Shown: in pieces, positions 50,431-60,300 of the stretch
Position numbering within the stretch: the first letter of the stretch is position 1
How the letters are laid out: each line of letters begins with the position of its first letter
DNA from: Anniella stebbinsi
Taxonomy: Eukaryota; Chordata; Lepidosauria; Squamata; Anniellidae
Length of the DNA: 64,000 nt
Reading direction: 5' to 3'
NCBI GenBank assembly: GCA_029215795.1
Contig: JARDYH010000005.1
Coordinates: forward strand, 36,896,001-36,960,000
The notes under the pieces: model-generated
Seen by the model: the letters and a program-made list of their open reading frames with translations, nothing else
The model's database searches: none
What the model was told of the DNA's origin: nothing
Translations under genes and position numbers: made by a program

Positions 50431-51145
50431 GTCCTATGCTTGTTTACTTTTGAAGTCTTATCTTCCCACTCCTGTTATTTTTCTTGGGGAAATTCAGAGG
50501 CAGGTAGTAAAGCGGTAATCTCCTCAAATGAGTCTTGTATGAAATCAAAGGTTGTGGGCCATGTTGTAAACACAACCATTTTAAAAACTGCTTAGAATAC
50601 TGTACAGTTGGGATAACTTCTAGAACTATTGACCAAGGCTGAAAGAGGAGGTGACCTGTGCATTTCGCCCTACGTTAATACAAATTCCAGTCTTGACAAA
50701 TGTAAGGTTGCAGATAACAAAAGGGTATCACTTTTGATTTGCTTCTTTATTTAATTAAAACCCTTTACCTCCCTAAAAGTCTGAGGCAGCTGACTGCAAA
50801 TTTTAAAATCTTAAATAGAAATAAATTAAAAGCAGTCATAGCAAGCTTTAAAAACCAACATTAGTAATTACATGTAATCACAGGTGAATGCTGATAAGGC
50901 CTGATGAATTTTGTGAATGGTTAAATATTTACCTTAAGGTGTGTCCTAGTGAATGCCAACCACTGCATCTGATGACAACAATCTCTAGTTATCTCTGTTC
51001 TTGGACGTTCATGTAACCAATTTAGGAATATTGACGCTCAGTGTAATATAACACATCAGCTGTGATAAATCAATGACACATGTCTGTTGCCAATATCCCA
51101 AAAGAGACACCACTGCATAAATGCCAGTAGTAGCTGGCTGTGTCA

Positions 51146-52343
51146 GGCCTCCTCCACACGGGGCGTTTAATGAGCCTTGAAGGCTCATTATAAATTTTAC
51201 CTACACACCAGCGGAGCGCAAAACGGGCGTACAGGCGCGTTATCTCCCCGATAATGCGCATTTTCGAACGCGCGTTAAATAGCGACTTTTATTTTGCTCC
51301 GGCCGTTAAAGCGCATTTTCACTAGGGGTGTGCACGGACCCCCCGGATCGGATCGGGACCCGGATCGGGACCTCCAATTTTGTCCCGGACCGGTTCGGAC
51401 AAAATCGGAGGCCCCCCGGACCGGATCGAGTCCGATCCCGATCCAAAAATCGGAAATTTTTGGATCGGCCGCCATTTTTTTCCCCATAGACTTGCATTGC
51501 AATGCAAGTCTATGAGGAAAAAATGGCGGCGGGTGGGTAAGGGGGGGCCTAACTCCCTCCCCCCCCCCCCGGGGCCGTCCGCTGTGGACGGCCCCGGCAG
51601 GTAAACCCCCTCCCCCGCGCTCCCTACCCCCCCTGGGGCCGCCTGCTTCCATCCGCTGGCGCCCGCGGGCGCCAGCGGATAGAAGCGGACGGCTCCGGGG
51701 GGGGGGTAAGCCCCCTTCCCCGCCACTTACCTTCTCGGCACGTCCGGCGCCGGCGGCTACTACCAGCGGGCTCCGCGGCCTGCTCTCGAGTAGCGCGCCG
51801 GGTGATGACATCACCCGGCGCGCCACCCTGGAGCAGGCCGCGGAGCCTGCTGGTAGTAGTAGGCGCCGGCGCCGGACGGGAGCCACCGGGCCGAGAAGGT
51901 AAGTGCCCCCCTCCTCCCCCCCCCGCTGTCCACTTTCATCGGCGGGCGCCCGCTGGCGCCCGCCAATGGAAGCGGCGGTGGGCGCCAGTGGGCGCCCGCC
52001 GATCCGCCGATCCGCCGAACCGGTTCGGAGCTTTTTCGGACCGGTTCGGATTGGATCGGCCGATCCAGCTGCGGGATCGGAAATCGGATAATTTATCCGA
52101 TTTCCCACTGGACCGGACTCGGATCGTGGATCGGGTCCGATCCAGTGCACATCCCTAATTTTCACTGTGTGAACAAGCGATTATGCGCATTAACTACCTG
52201 GAAAGCGCTTTTTGGGCATCTTTTAATGCGCTTCGCCGCTTCTCGCCGCCTCCCGTGCAGAGGGATTAGGAGTAAATGCGCCTCCGCGATAATGCGCATA
52301 ATCGCCGAACCAGGCGCAAAGGCGCATTCTTGTGGAGGGGGCC
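51146..52343. mobile_element. Outer MITE (363 bp without insert), split by a younger hAT
   Basis: The ends GGCCTCCTCCACA and TGTGGAGGGGGCC are inverted copies with one mismatch, and both sides are flanked by TCA (51143-51145, 52344-52346), a 3-bp duplication as in PIF/Harbinger elements. The body is unusually CpG-rich, with many GCGCAT/ATGCGC motifs and a small hairpin at 51168-51190. It is interrupted at 51323-52157. Class assignment is inference from end shape and duplication length. Confidence 0.7.
51323..52157. mobile_element. 835-bp palindrome-rich hAT-like element with perfect 8-bp TSD
   Basis: The termini TAGGGGTGTGCAC and GTGCACATCCCTA are inverted with one mismatch. The 8-bp direct duplication ATTTTCAC (51315-51322 and 52158-52165) is perfect and lies inside the outer element, proving the order of insertion. 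The interior is extremely GC-rich and made of nested palindromes: 51371-51412, 51439-51467, 51468-51530, a perfect 30-nt palindrome at 51651-51680, and a large foldback at 51724-51905. A 296-codon minus-strand open frame here reflects scarcity of A/T stops; no transposase motif is seen. Confidence 0.88.
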
Positions 52344-52954
52344 TCAGAGGGTCTATTGTTTTGTCTTTCTAACACAATCCCATGTATCACAAGAGTTTAA
52401 AATATGCTTCTGTTTAGTTAGCTATATAGGTTTGCCAGGAATTAACATACTTGTGGCACCTTAGATCACCTCTTCTAATTTTATCTTTTGCATTGAAAGG
52501 TGAGATAATTTGCACCACTGATCTTTTATGTGGGTATATGAAGAAATGGAGGGTTTTTATATCCTAGAAAATTATTTTTCCTTCCCATTCTACTCCATAC
52601 AAAGCCCAGTGCTGCAGCCTGCATCTCAACAGTTGCATGCTATCATGGTTTTATTACTAGCAGTTTCACAAATGAGGGAGGGCAGCTCCCTCTGATAAAA
52701 CAAAAGCCACGCTGCTATTTCTCAGTCCTGTTGTCATACTCCCTAGTCTTGTTCTAAAGTTGAGAGTCAAGGGGGTGAATTCCTGGTACTCGAAACAGCT
52801 GTTGGAGAAAAGGATGTATTGCTCAAAGTAGCATGTGGGACAGGGCTGAGTGTATTATTTGGCCTCCAATGTATCCTTTCCTCAGCTAAATATAGCCCAA
52901 GCACAACAAAGCAAACCAGAATTGCTAATGGCCCTCCAGCAAAGGTTTCCTTAT

Positions 52955-53315
52955 AGGGAAGGGTTGTGGCTCAGTGGTAGATAAAGTACTTTGCATGTAA
53001 AAGATTCCAGATTCAATCCATGCCAGATCAATGGAGGTATGGAAGACATACTGTAATGCCACCATGTCTGATACCCTGAAAGGCTGCAGGCAGGCAATGT
53101 ACACCAGGTGTAGCAACTTGTAGGCCAAGACATCAAGAAGGCCTCACCTTCCATCAGCCCTCACCATTGGCTATGCTGGCTAGGGCTGATGGGAGTTGTA
53201 GGCTGAAACATCCAGAGGGCAGCAGATTGCCTATTCCTGGCACAGGCAGTACAGAGCTATACCTCCTAATGGCCTGATTCTGCATAAGGTAGCTTCCTAT
53301 GTTCCTTATGTGATG
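52955..53315 (+). repeat. tRNA-derived SINE interrupted by a MITE
   Basis: 'gggttgtggctcagtggtag' (A-box), 'ctttgcatgtaaaagattcc', B-box-like 'gattcaatcc' and, after the interruption, 'ctgcataaggtagcttccta' and 'tgttcc' form one SINE. A palindromic MITE sits at 53105-53239. This is the best-preserved SINE of the window. Confidence 0.75.
53105..53239. repeat. Palindromic hAT-like MITE inside a SINE
   Basis: Starts 'caggtgtagcaacttgtagg' and ends 'gcagattgcctattcctg', with centre 'attggctatgctggctaggg'. Flanks 'aggcaatgtac' and 'aggcagtac' resemble each other but do not give a clean 8-bp duplication. Confidence 0.65.
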
Positions 53316-54439
53316 CAGTATAGTCGTCTTCCATTACATGGAAACAGCACTAGTGATTTCCAATTGTGTGATTACTCAGTGGCTCAAAATGAGTCATGCT
53401 GGGGGTCATTTATGTTTGCATTGCACAGCTGTGTTCCAATACTCCCTGAACCCGGTCCCTGTGCTAATTAATTTAAGGCTGTTGTATGAATAGGCTGATT
53501 GAAAGAAAGGCCTTGATATGGGGTTCTTGGTCTTTGGAGGAAAGCACACTGGTGACTGATAGCTGAGTCCTTTGCGTGTTTACTCAGAAGTAAAGCTGAT
53601 GGAGTTCAGTGATTCTAATGGTGCATAGGGTTGCAGCCTTCCTGGTGTCCTAACATTTGCATTTGCATTCTCCACTTAGCAGAAGGAGCTACCTTAGCCT
53701 GCATCCCTGCTCCTTATCAATAACGAACATGTGAGGCCTCCAACAGATGGTGGGGAGGGTCTCCTTATCTCATAACCTCCAGAACCATCCATAAACCTGC
53801 AACTGAGCCCAACTCTTTCTATTTTAAGCTGCAAGTTTATACACATTTACCAGGGAGTGAATGCCATTGGACTTACTTCTAAATAGACCTGCACAGGGTT
53901 ACACTGTACCAGAATGGTTAAACCCTGAAGCATGTATGCTCAACAAGCTGCTGTTTCTAAAGTCAGAAGCACTGTAGCTTTGGGACGTCAGGCAGCAGTG
54001 TGGTGGTATGGGTTTTTTTTAATTAGTTCACCTTTTATTACTACAGGTACAAGAATTCACACCATCTGTGAAGTTATGCAGGCAACAGATTTTACACTAT
54101 GTCAAGCCAAGGTATTTTAAAGTGGGCTGCAAATCAGCTGATTATACGAAATGTATGATGATCACGTCCAAAGATGCAAGTAACAAGTTGTTGTTTTTAA
54201 AACAAGTTGCAAGAGATATTACTAGAATAGAATTCACATACCGGGGTGGGGTGGCGGGGCAGTTTTAAACCCGAATTTACCGTTCTTTAAACAACCTTTC
54301 ATTGAAGGATTATGTCCTAAATTTTAAATACATCCATCTTTCATTTATTTATTTTTAAAAAATAGTCCCTGCGGCTACTTTTTATTTGCTCCTAACATGC
54401 TCACCGCAGCAATGGGGATGCAATTGCATACGGAACCCC

Positions 54440-54578
54440 CACATGATTTGAAGGAGGGAGGGCGGAGCCAGTGATGTGGCACTTGCGCACCGAGAGCTTT
54501 GGGTAGCATCTTAAAGGTACACGTCGGCGAGGGAGCTCCGGGAGAGAGCCACATTCTCGAAGTCAACCCAGGCATCAG
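54440..54578 (+). promoter_or_regulatory. SUOX: Candidate SUOX promoter and non-coding first exon
   Basis: GC-rich sequence with a 'gggcgg' box near 54471 and a strong donor, 'ggcatcag|gtgagg', giving an exon end at 54578. CpGs continue to about 54.8 kb. Human SUOX also begins with non-coding exon sequence. The exon start is not defined. Confidence 0.5.
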
Positions 54579-55496
54579 GTGAGGGAACTTTGCGTTCGCG
54601 TATTCGCTCGCCTCCGGATCGGAACTCTGTTGGGTGGGCGGCCCCTTTAAATCTCTCCAGGGTTGTGCCAGGCGCTAGGGAGCGAGGTCCCCGCCATCAC
54701 TTCTTTCGGAATGAATCGCTCCTCCGAGCCGGCTCCCTCTCCCTCTCTCCGTCCCCATTTCCTTAAAGGCGAAAGCTCGGCTACTGCTGCGTCACGAAGA
54801 TGGATCTTTCCTTGAAAAGGACTGACTGGCTGGACTCAAAGGTGGGGGTGGGTGGCTGGGGGGACAGGAGTAAAGGGGAGGGGCACAAAATGGGCGCCAG
54901 GCTGGATCAAAAGGGCTGTAGGAAGGGGAGTAGGCTAGCAGTCGCTTCCATCGGGGCTTGGCGTTGCTGACTTCCATCCGTTCCATCAACGCGTTTTCTC
55001 AACCTGGCTTGCGGAGGTCCTGCGAGAGGTTTGCTGTGACTGGAAAGGTTGGCTTCAGATCACAATGCGCTTCGATAGCCCGGGCAAGATCAAGCTACAC
55101 GTGTCTGGCTTTTAAAAAAAAGAAAGAACGAAACATTAAAGATGGCTCTTTTGCCTCACAACTCTTGGATATAGAGGATGTGTAAAAAATAGCCAAACTT
55201 CTGGGATCGTTTGACTCTCACCACCCCATGCAATTGCTTGTAAAGATTATCTCTTGAGGGGATTTAGGGCAGGAAAAGGAGCTTGTTCTAACTACACTTG
55301 GCTAACTTTGATTTTACGGGTGTCATTTTTCTTCTTTTTGAGAGTAGCCTGACCTGCCTCAGATAGCACTTTTTAGGGTAGCAATAAAGCGATGTGGCAA
55401 CGTCTAACCTGTGGAATTTCTGTAGCTCTGGCTTTTAAAGACAGGATCAGAACTAGAACAGAGTGAAATGAAATAAAAGTTTGTATATATAAGGGG

Positions 55497-55630
55497 AACA
55501 TTCCCAAATTGGTGCCTTCCAGATGTTTTGGATGACCACTCACAGTGTTCCTAACCATTCACCACGATGGCTGGGGCTAGTGGGAGCTGAAGTCCAAAAC
55601 AGCTGGAGGGCACAGGGCTGGAAAAGGCTG
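55497..55630. repeat. Palindromic hAT-like MITE
   Basis: 'ttggtgccttccagatgttt' and 'aagtccaaaacagctggagg' form the paired arms. The ends 'ttccc' and 'ggaaaaggctg' are partly decayed. Confidence 0.55.
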
Positions 55631-56199
55631 TTTTATGTGAACCAATATCTTGTCAAGGCAAGCAGACAAATCCAGAATGGGAGACATTTGCAACCTCTTG
55701 TTTCAGCAGGGGGACATCTCTCCCTCCAGGTTTCCCCATCAGGTCCACTGACTTCTTCCCCTGTCTCCAGGCAGAGAAAAGCTCTTAGCAATGATCAGCA
55801 GGTGATAAGAGCTTTTTCTTGCTCAGCAGTGAGAAAGACTCCCTTTGGGTACTGGCCACATCCTGACATAAGCCTGTGGAAGGCTTCTGGGTGGCAAATC
55901 CAGCCCAAGAGCTGAAAAGTGTTCCCCTCCCCCAGTTTGACTCCCACATTAATAGATAGGTGTTGATCTCAAATTCAGTTAATGAGTAAATAACTAACCA
56001 CGAAGCTTACATAATTGCATTAAAGAACTCTAAACAAAAGTCAGCATTGGAATGTAGGGAGTCTTCTTATTATACTGAGGGTATATTCCATCCTGTATTG
56101 CGATTAAATGGCTGAAACATAACCTTTATATTTTGCATCCACAAATACATAGAGCTAAACTAGTTTCAGAGATTGCTAGCAGGTAATAATAATAATAAT

Positions 56200-56400
56200 A
56201 ACAATAATAACAATTTATTTCTTATCCGCCTCTCCGTCTGGATCGAGGCGGGGAACAACAACATGATAAAATACATAAAACTGATTAAAACATGACACAT
56301 GTTATTAAATATGTAGAATGTTGATGATTAATATGAGGAAAAACAGGAACTAGTAGATAAAAGCCAAAAAGATGTATGATGCTGCAATCATGTTCATACT
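56200..56400. repeat. LINE-like tail fragment
   Basis: 'ataacaatttatttcttatc', 'cgcctctccgtctggatcga' and 'ggcggggaacaacaacatga', followed by A-rich sequence, match the start of the LINE-like tail family. It is preceded by an 'aat' trinucleotide run. Confidence 0.45.
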
Positions 56401-56994
56401 TTTTTAAAAAAGTAAATCCCATTGAAGTTGGGTTTCCATATGAGTAACCCTGATAGGGTTGAGGTATAAGTCCTTGTTAATAACAATAAAAAGAGGGGTA
56501 AAAACACTACGGTAGACAGGGAGCCAGAACTATAATTGGGCCAGTAGCACTCAAAATGTTGCAAGTGAGCTTTCAAGTGAAGACAGACTTCGCAGCACAA
56601 GGTGTTAAAGGAGAAACAGAATTGCCCCTCCTTTTGCTTGTGTATATATTTTTATTGGGGTTCTCCGTTTCCTACTCTCTAATTGTAATTGGAACTGAAT
56701 TTTGATTAATCATCTCCTTTAATTCAGTTGCTGAAATTTTGCCTGACAAACATCTAAGATAAGTATCTATGAAGAGGCCATGCTAGACATTTTGGCATCA
56801 TTGGTTGGAATTAAAATGATCATAAATAGTCTTTTAAAGTAGTCACCTTTCCACATGCATCTGAATTTCTGTGTTCCTTACTGCATCTCCCACCGTGTTC
56901 TGTAACTGACTGCTTGAAAACTTAGTAAGGTGATGTACAGAGCTGCCTTAGATAGCTGCCTATAGTTGCCTGTGACCATGCCAGAGAAGAAACA

Positions 56995-57226
56995 GGCTGA
57001 ATTCGGACGACACATTAAGCAACTGGGGGGGGGGGGGGGGAAACAATCGTCAGTTGTATTGACTATCATGTCGTCTGAATGCTGCCATAGTCAACTCAGT
57101 GCCGATCCTAATCCACACCACAGTTGATTATTTATTACCATGTTGTGTGGGGAGTACTCCCTAGATGAACAACTGTAAAGTTGATTATTACCCCACCATT
57201 GACTATCGTGTTGTCTGAATTCAGCC
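56995..57226. repeat. Foldback MITE with 'ggctgaattc' ends
   Basis: The ends 'ggctgaattcggacgacac' and 'gtgttgtctgaattcagcc' are inverted copies. A run of about 15 G lies inside near 57027, and 'gactatcatgtcgtctgaat' repeats the terminal motif internally. Confidence 0.65.
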
Positions 57227-57318
57227 ATTCTTTCTAGATGTGCCTCTGGTGGGCAGTTCTAGCATAGTTGGTTGCAAACCCTCTTTGACTCTCTCCATTG
57301 TATGTAGGTTTGGGGAAG

Positions 57319-57374
57319 ATGCTGCTGTCCCGACCCAGCAGAAGTGGTCTCTGCACCCTTCAAAGAACATATTG
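57319..57374 (+). CDS. SUOX: SUOX first coding exon (presequence), inferred
   Basis: The exon begins at 57308 after 'ccattgtatgtag'. ATG at 57319 opens [18 protein letters not shown], and the donor 'attg|gtatgg' leaves a split TG|G codon that fits the next exon. Joined, the peptide [14 protein letters not shown] aligns without gaps to human LQQACRLKSIPSRI, sharing L, Q, L, R and I at the same spacing. It is basic and lacks acidic residues, as expected of a mitochondrial presequence. Confidence 0.7.
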
Positions 57375-60300
57375 GTATGGAAAATATGATTTCTCCTCAT
57401 TAAATGTATGTTTTGCAATGACAGGAAATCTTGATCTTCAACCTGCTTTTCAGGCTCAAGAGCTCCACCTCTCAAAATCCTGACTGAGGATGACCCAAAA
57501 ACCGCTGCCTAGAGTGCTGTGGCAGAGGGCCAAAAATTGTGAAAGTAAATGCATAAAAATTGTTCCTTTTGTCAGCACAATCACTATATCAGTAAGTTAG
57601 GATGGTAAGCTCTTGAATTGCATTAGTCAGCTTTCCCCAACCTGGTATCCTCTGGATGTTTTGGACTACAACTCCCATAATCCCTGGCCATTGGCTGTGC
57701 TGGCTGGGACTGGTGGAAGTTGTAAGCAGACACATCTGGCAGGTGCCAGATTGGGAAAGGCCGCAGTAATGTCTTCTAATAGATAAGAATGGATAGGATA
57801 AATTATCAATATACTAAGGCTTCCTGTGAGATATGAGTTCTTTCATTTATGAATGAAGCGAAGGGCCATGGTTGACCTTCCTCCTTCACATTTTAGATAG
57901 TGACTCTGTTTAGGGTGACCATATGAAAAGGAGGACAGAGCTCCTGCAGCTTTAAATGTTGTGATGAAGAGGGAATTTCACCAGGTGCAGCAGCATACAA
58001 ATGACACCTGCTGAAATTCCCTTTTCTATGCAACCGTTAAAGATACAGGAGCCCTGTCTTCCTTTCCATATGGTCATCCTATTCAAAAAGGACTTTTTCA
58101 TTGGACCAGCTGTGTTGATATTGTTATAGTTTCAAGTTTGTGAGATACACCAAGATTTTAAGGCAGGAGTAAGCCTGTATTTTGAAAGAACACGGTGCAG
58201 TTTCTTAAGAGTTCATCTCAACCTATAGCCTCTAGCTCTGCTCTACAGCCCCCAGCCAAATAATTTCATCCCCCACCCAGCTTGTCCTACCAGCACCATT
58301 CAGTTCCAACTGGTGGTATTGTTCCGATGTCCTAGTAAAAAGGAGACAAAAAGAAAGCGGAGAAACTTTCATTGAACTTTCCTAAAGAATCTTTTCAAAG
58401 TATTTATCTTGACTCCTTGCCCAGCTGTACATGGACTCTAATCTTATCTCCAAGTATATTCTTGCCTTTTCAATGTGGCTTCTGCCTCCAAGATCCTAGG
58501 CTCAGGGTGCAGTCTAGGTGGGGAAATCCTTTTTTATTGACTCCCAATGTCTCACCTTGAGTGGGGGTAGGAGTTAATGATTAATCACCAGTTGAGCTGA
58601 GCGATAGTGAAGGTATCTGTACTATTGGTGCCCAAATTCAACGATGCGCCATCATAAAATGTGCAATCAAAAAATAAGGACTGGCATTTATGTATCTCAT
58701 AATCGTGTTTATTTTGTATGATTTATTGTGATTGCAGAAAGTGTGTGTGTGTTTTCAGAATTTGGAATTTTTAGGGGTGGGGGTTGGGGGAAAGGAGAAA
58801 ACAACATGAAACACATGCATGTTGCCGTTTGGGTAAAGGTAGTAGCTGAAGACAATAGAGAGGATCAGGTAGCAGTGCTGATGTTCTACCCATGGGAATT
58901 GCCCTCCAGTTTCGAGCCCTTAGGAGAAGTGATGAGCCTGTTTTTATAAATCAAGAGATCTAGAAAGTTGGTTTATTTTAACATAAGACCATCAGAATTG
59001 ATGTATGTTGTGACTGCACACACGCAGACTGTTTAAAAAATTACATGGGTTGTTTGCTCACACTCTTTTCTTGTGTGGGAAATGGGGAACATTGCCTTCG
59101 GCTGGCAAGGATACTTTAAAGATAAGGCAGGGATTTCTCACATTCTATTGTTTGGAAACCCGAAAACAGCTCCTAGAAAGCCACTATGTTGCTATTGGCA
59201 GCTCCCATGTTCTGCCACTGTGCTCCAGGCATTGCTGCGGTATGAAACCTGGGCTTTGTTCCCAATCTACTTTCCTGTGTTACATCACCGAGCCTTTGTA
59301 AGTGTGCAGGCTAACATAGCATGTTTCAAAGGACACAGGGATTCCTCTTATTGGCTTCTCATGGCCTGTTTCTCCCTAGCACTTTTGTCCCGTTTGCTCT
59401 TTCCTGCTCCTTGTCGAACACTTGCCCTCTAGAGTCAGTTAAGGGCACAGCTACACTACAGTTCTGCTGAACTAGTTTGAAAACAGTTGAGCCATCATCA
59501 CTTTCCACAAAGAACTGTGAGGATAAATAGCCTTGTGAGATGCTGAGAGTTCTGTATTCAGAACATAAAAGCAGCCCTGCTGGACCAGACTGCAGGTACA
59601 ACTGTCTCTGCATCCAGTTTCCATCCATTTGCTTCCATGTCATTTGCAACAGCCTGTCCTTGCTGTTTCTCCCCCAGCACCATATGCTCAGAGGGGTCTC
59701 GCCTCTAAACACAGGGGCTATTTTGCTGTTGTAACTAATTGCAGTCAATAGACCATGAATTTGTCTGATCATTTATTTTTAAAAAGCCACCTAAGATGGT
59801 GGACATCAAATCATCTTGTATGGGACTCATTAGTGTTCTTCATTGTAACTCCCAGTGGTTTGACATGTTTGCCCAGTGCATATAGTGTTGACATTTCCTT
59901 AAGATGCTGCATTTGCTGCCTTTGTTGCAGGTTGAGAGCCATGGACTGGAGGATCTACCCTCCGGCCAACTTAGCCTGGACACCCTTTTGCTCCCATGGG
60001 ACTTGGAGCAATGTCAGAGGCACGAGGCGTAGGCTTATGGTAACAGTAGGGGCTGGCCTGGGTGTAAGCACCATCTTGGCTTATGGAGATCACCGTCGGC
60101 AGGTGAGTGGGGCAGCTGGAGGCAGGAGTGGGGTGGGATGGGGCCAAAAAGAAGAGCTACATGTGAAGATTTGGGGCCATCATGGGAGGAAGTGCCTGAA
60201 ATGAGATCCTTTGAATGCCTGTTTGGTTTTGTAGGCTGCTTATGTAAGAAAGCGGGGGCTATTGATTCGGGCAGCAGGGTCCCACTGCTGTGGCTTTCTT

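Larger units (their letters stand above)
47600..54440. other. RAB5B-SUOX intergenic region
   Basis: No exon recognised. Holds a palindromic MITE (48599-48744), a LINE-like tail (50141-50430), the nested transposon pair (51146-52343), and a SINE split by a MITE (52955-53315). The remainder is unassigned AT-rich sequence. Confidence 0.5.
54579..57307 (+). other. Presumed SUOX intron 1
   Basis: No coding exon seen. A TTG-initiated open frame at 54958-55185 begins like a mitochondrial presequence but lacks an ATG. Repeats: palindromic MITE (55497-55630), LINE-like tail (56200-56400) and a foldback MITE (56995-57226) that ends 82 bp before the next exon. Confidence 0.45.

Noticed and set aside
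51275..52165. 296-codon minus-strand open frame in the nested element
   Set aside because: Extreme GC and palindromes remove stop codons; no transposase motif, and the frame crosses the insertion boundary.
54958..55185. Possible SUOX presequence frame next to the CpG-rich promoter
   Set aside because: No ATG (TTG start), and the 57319 exon fits phase and human spacing better.
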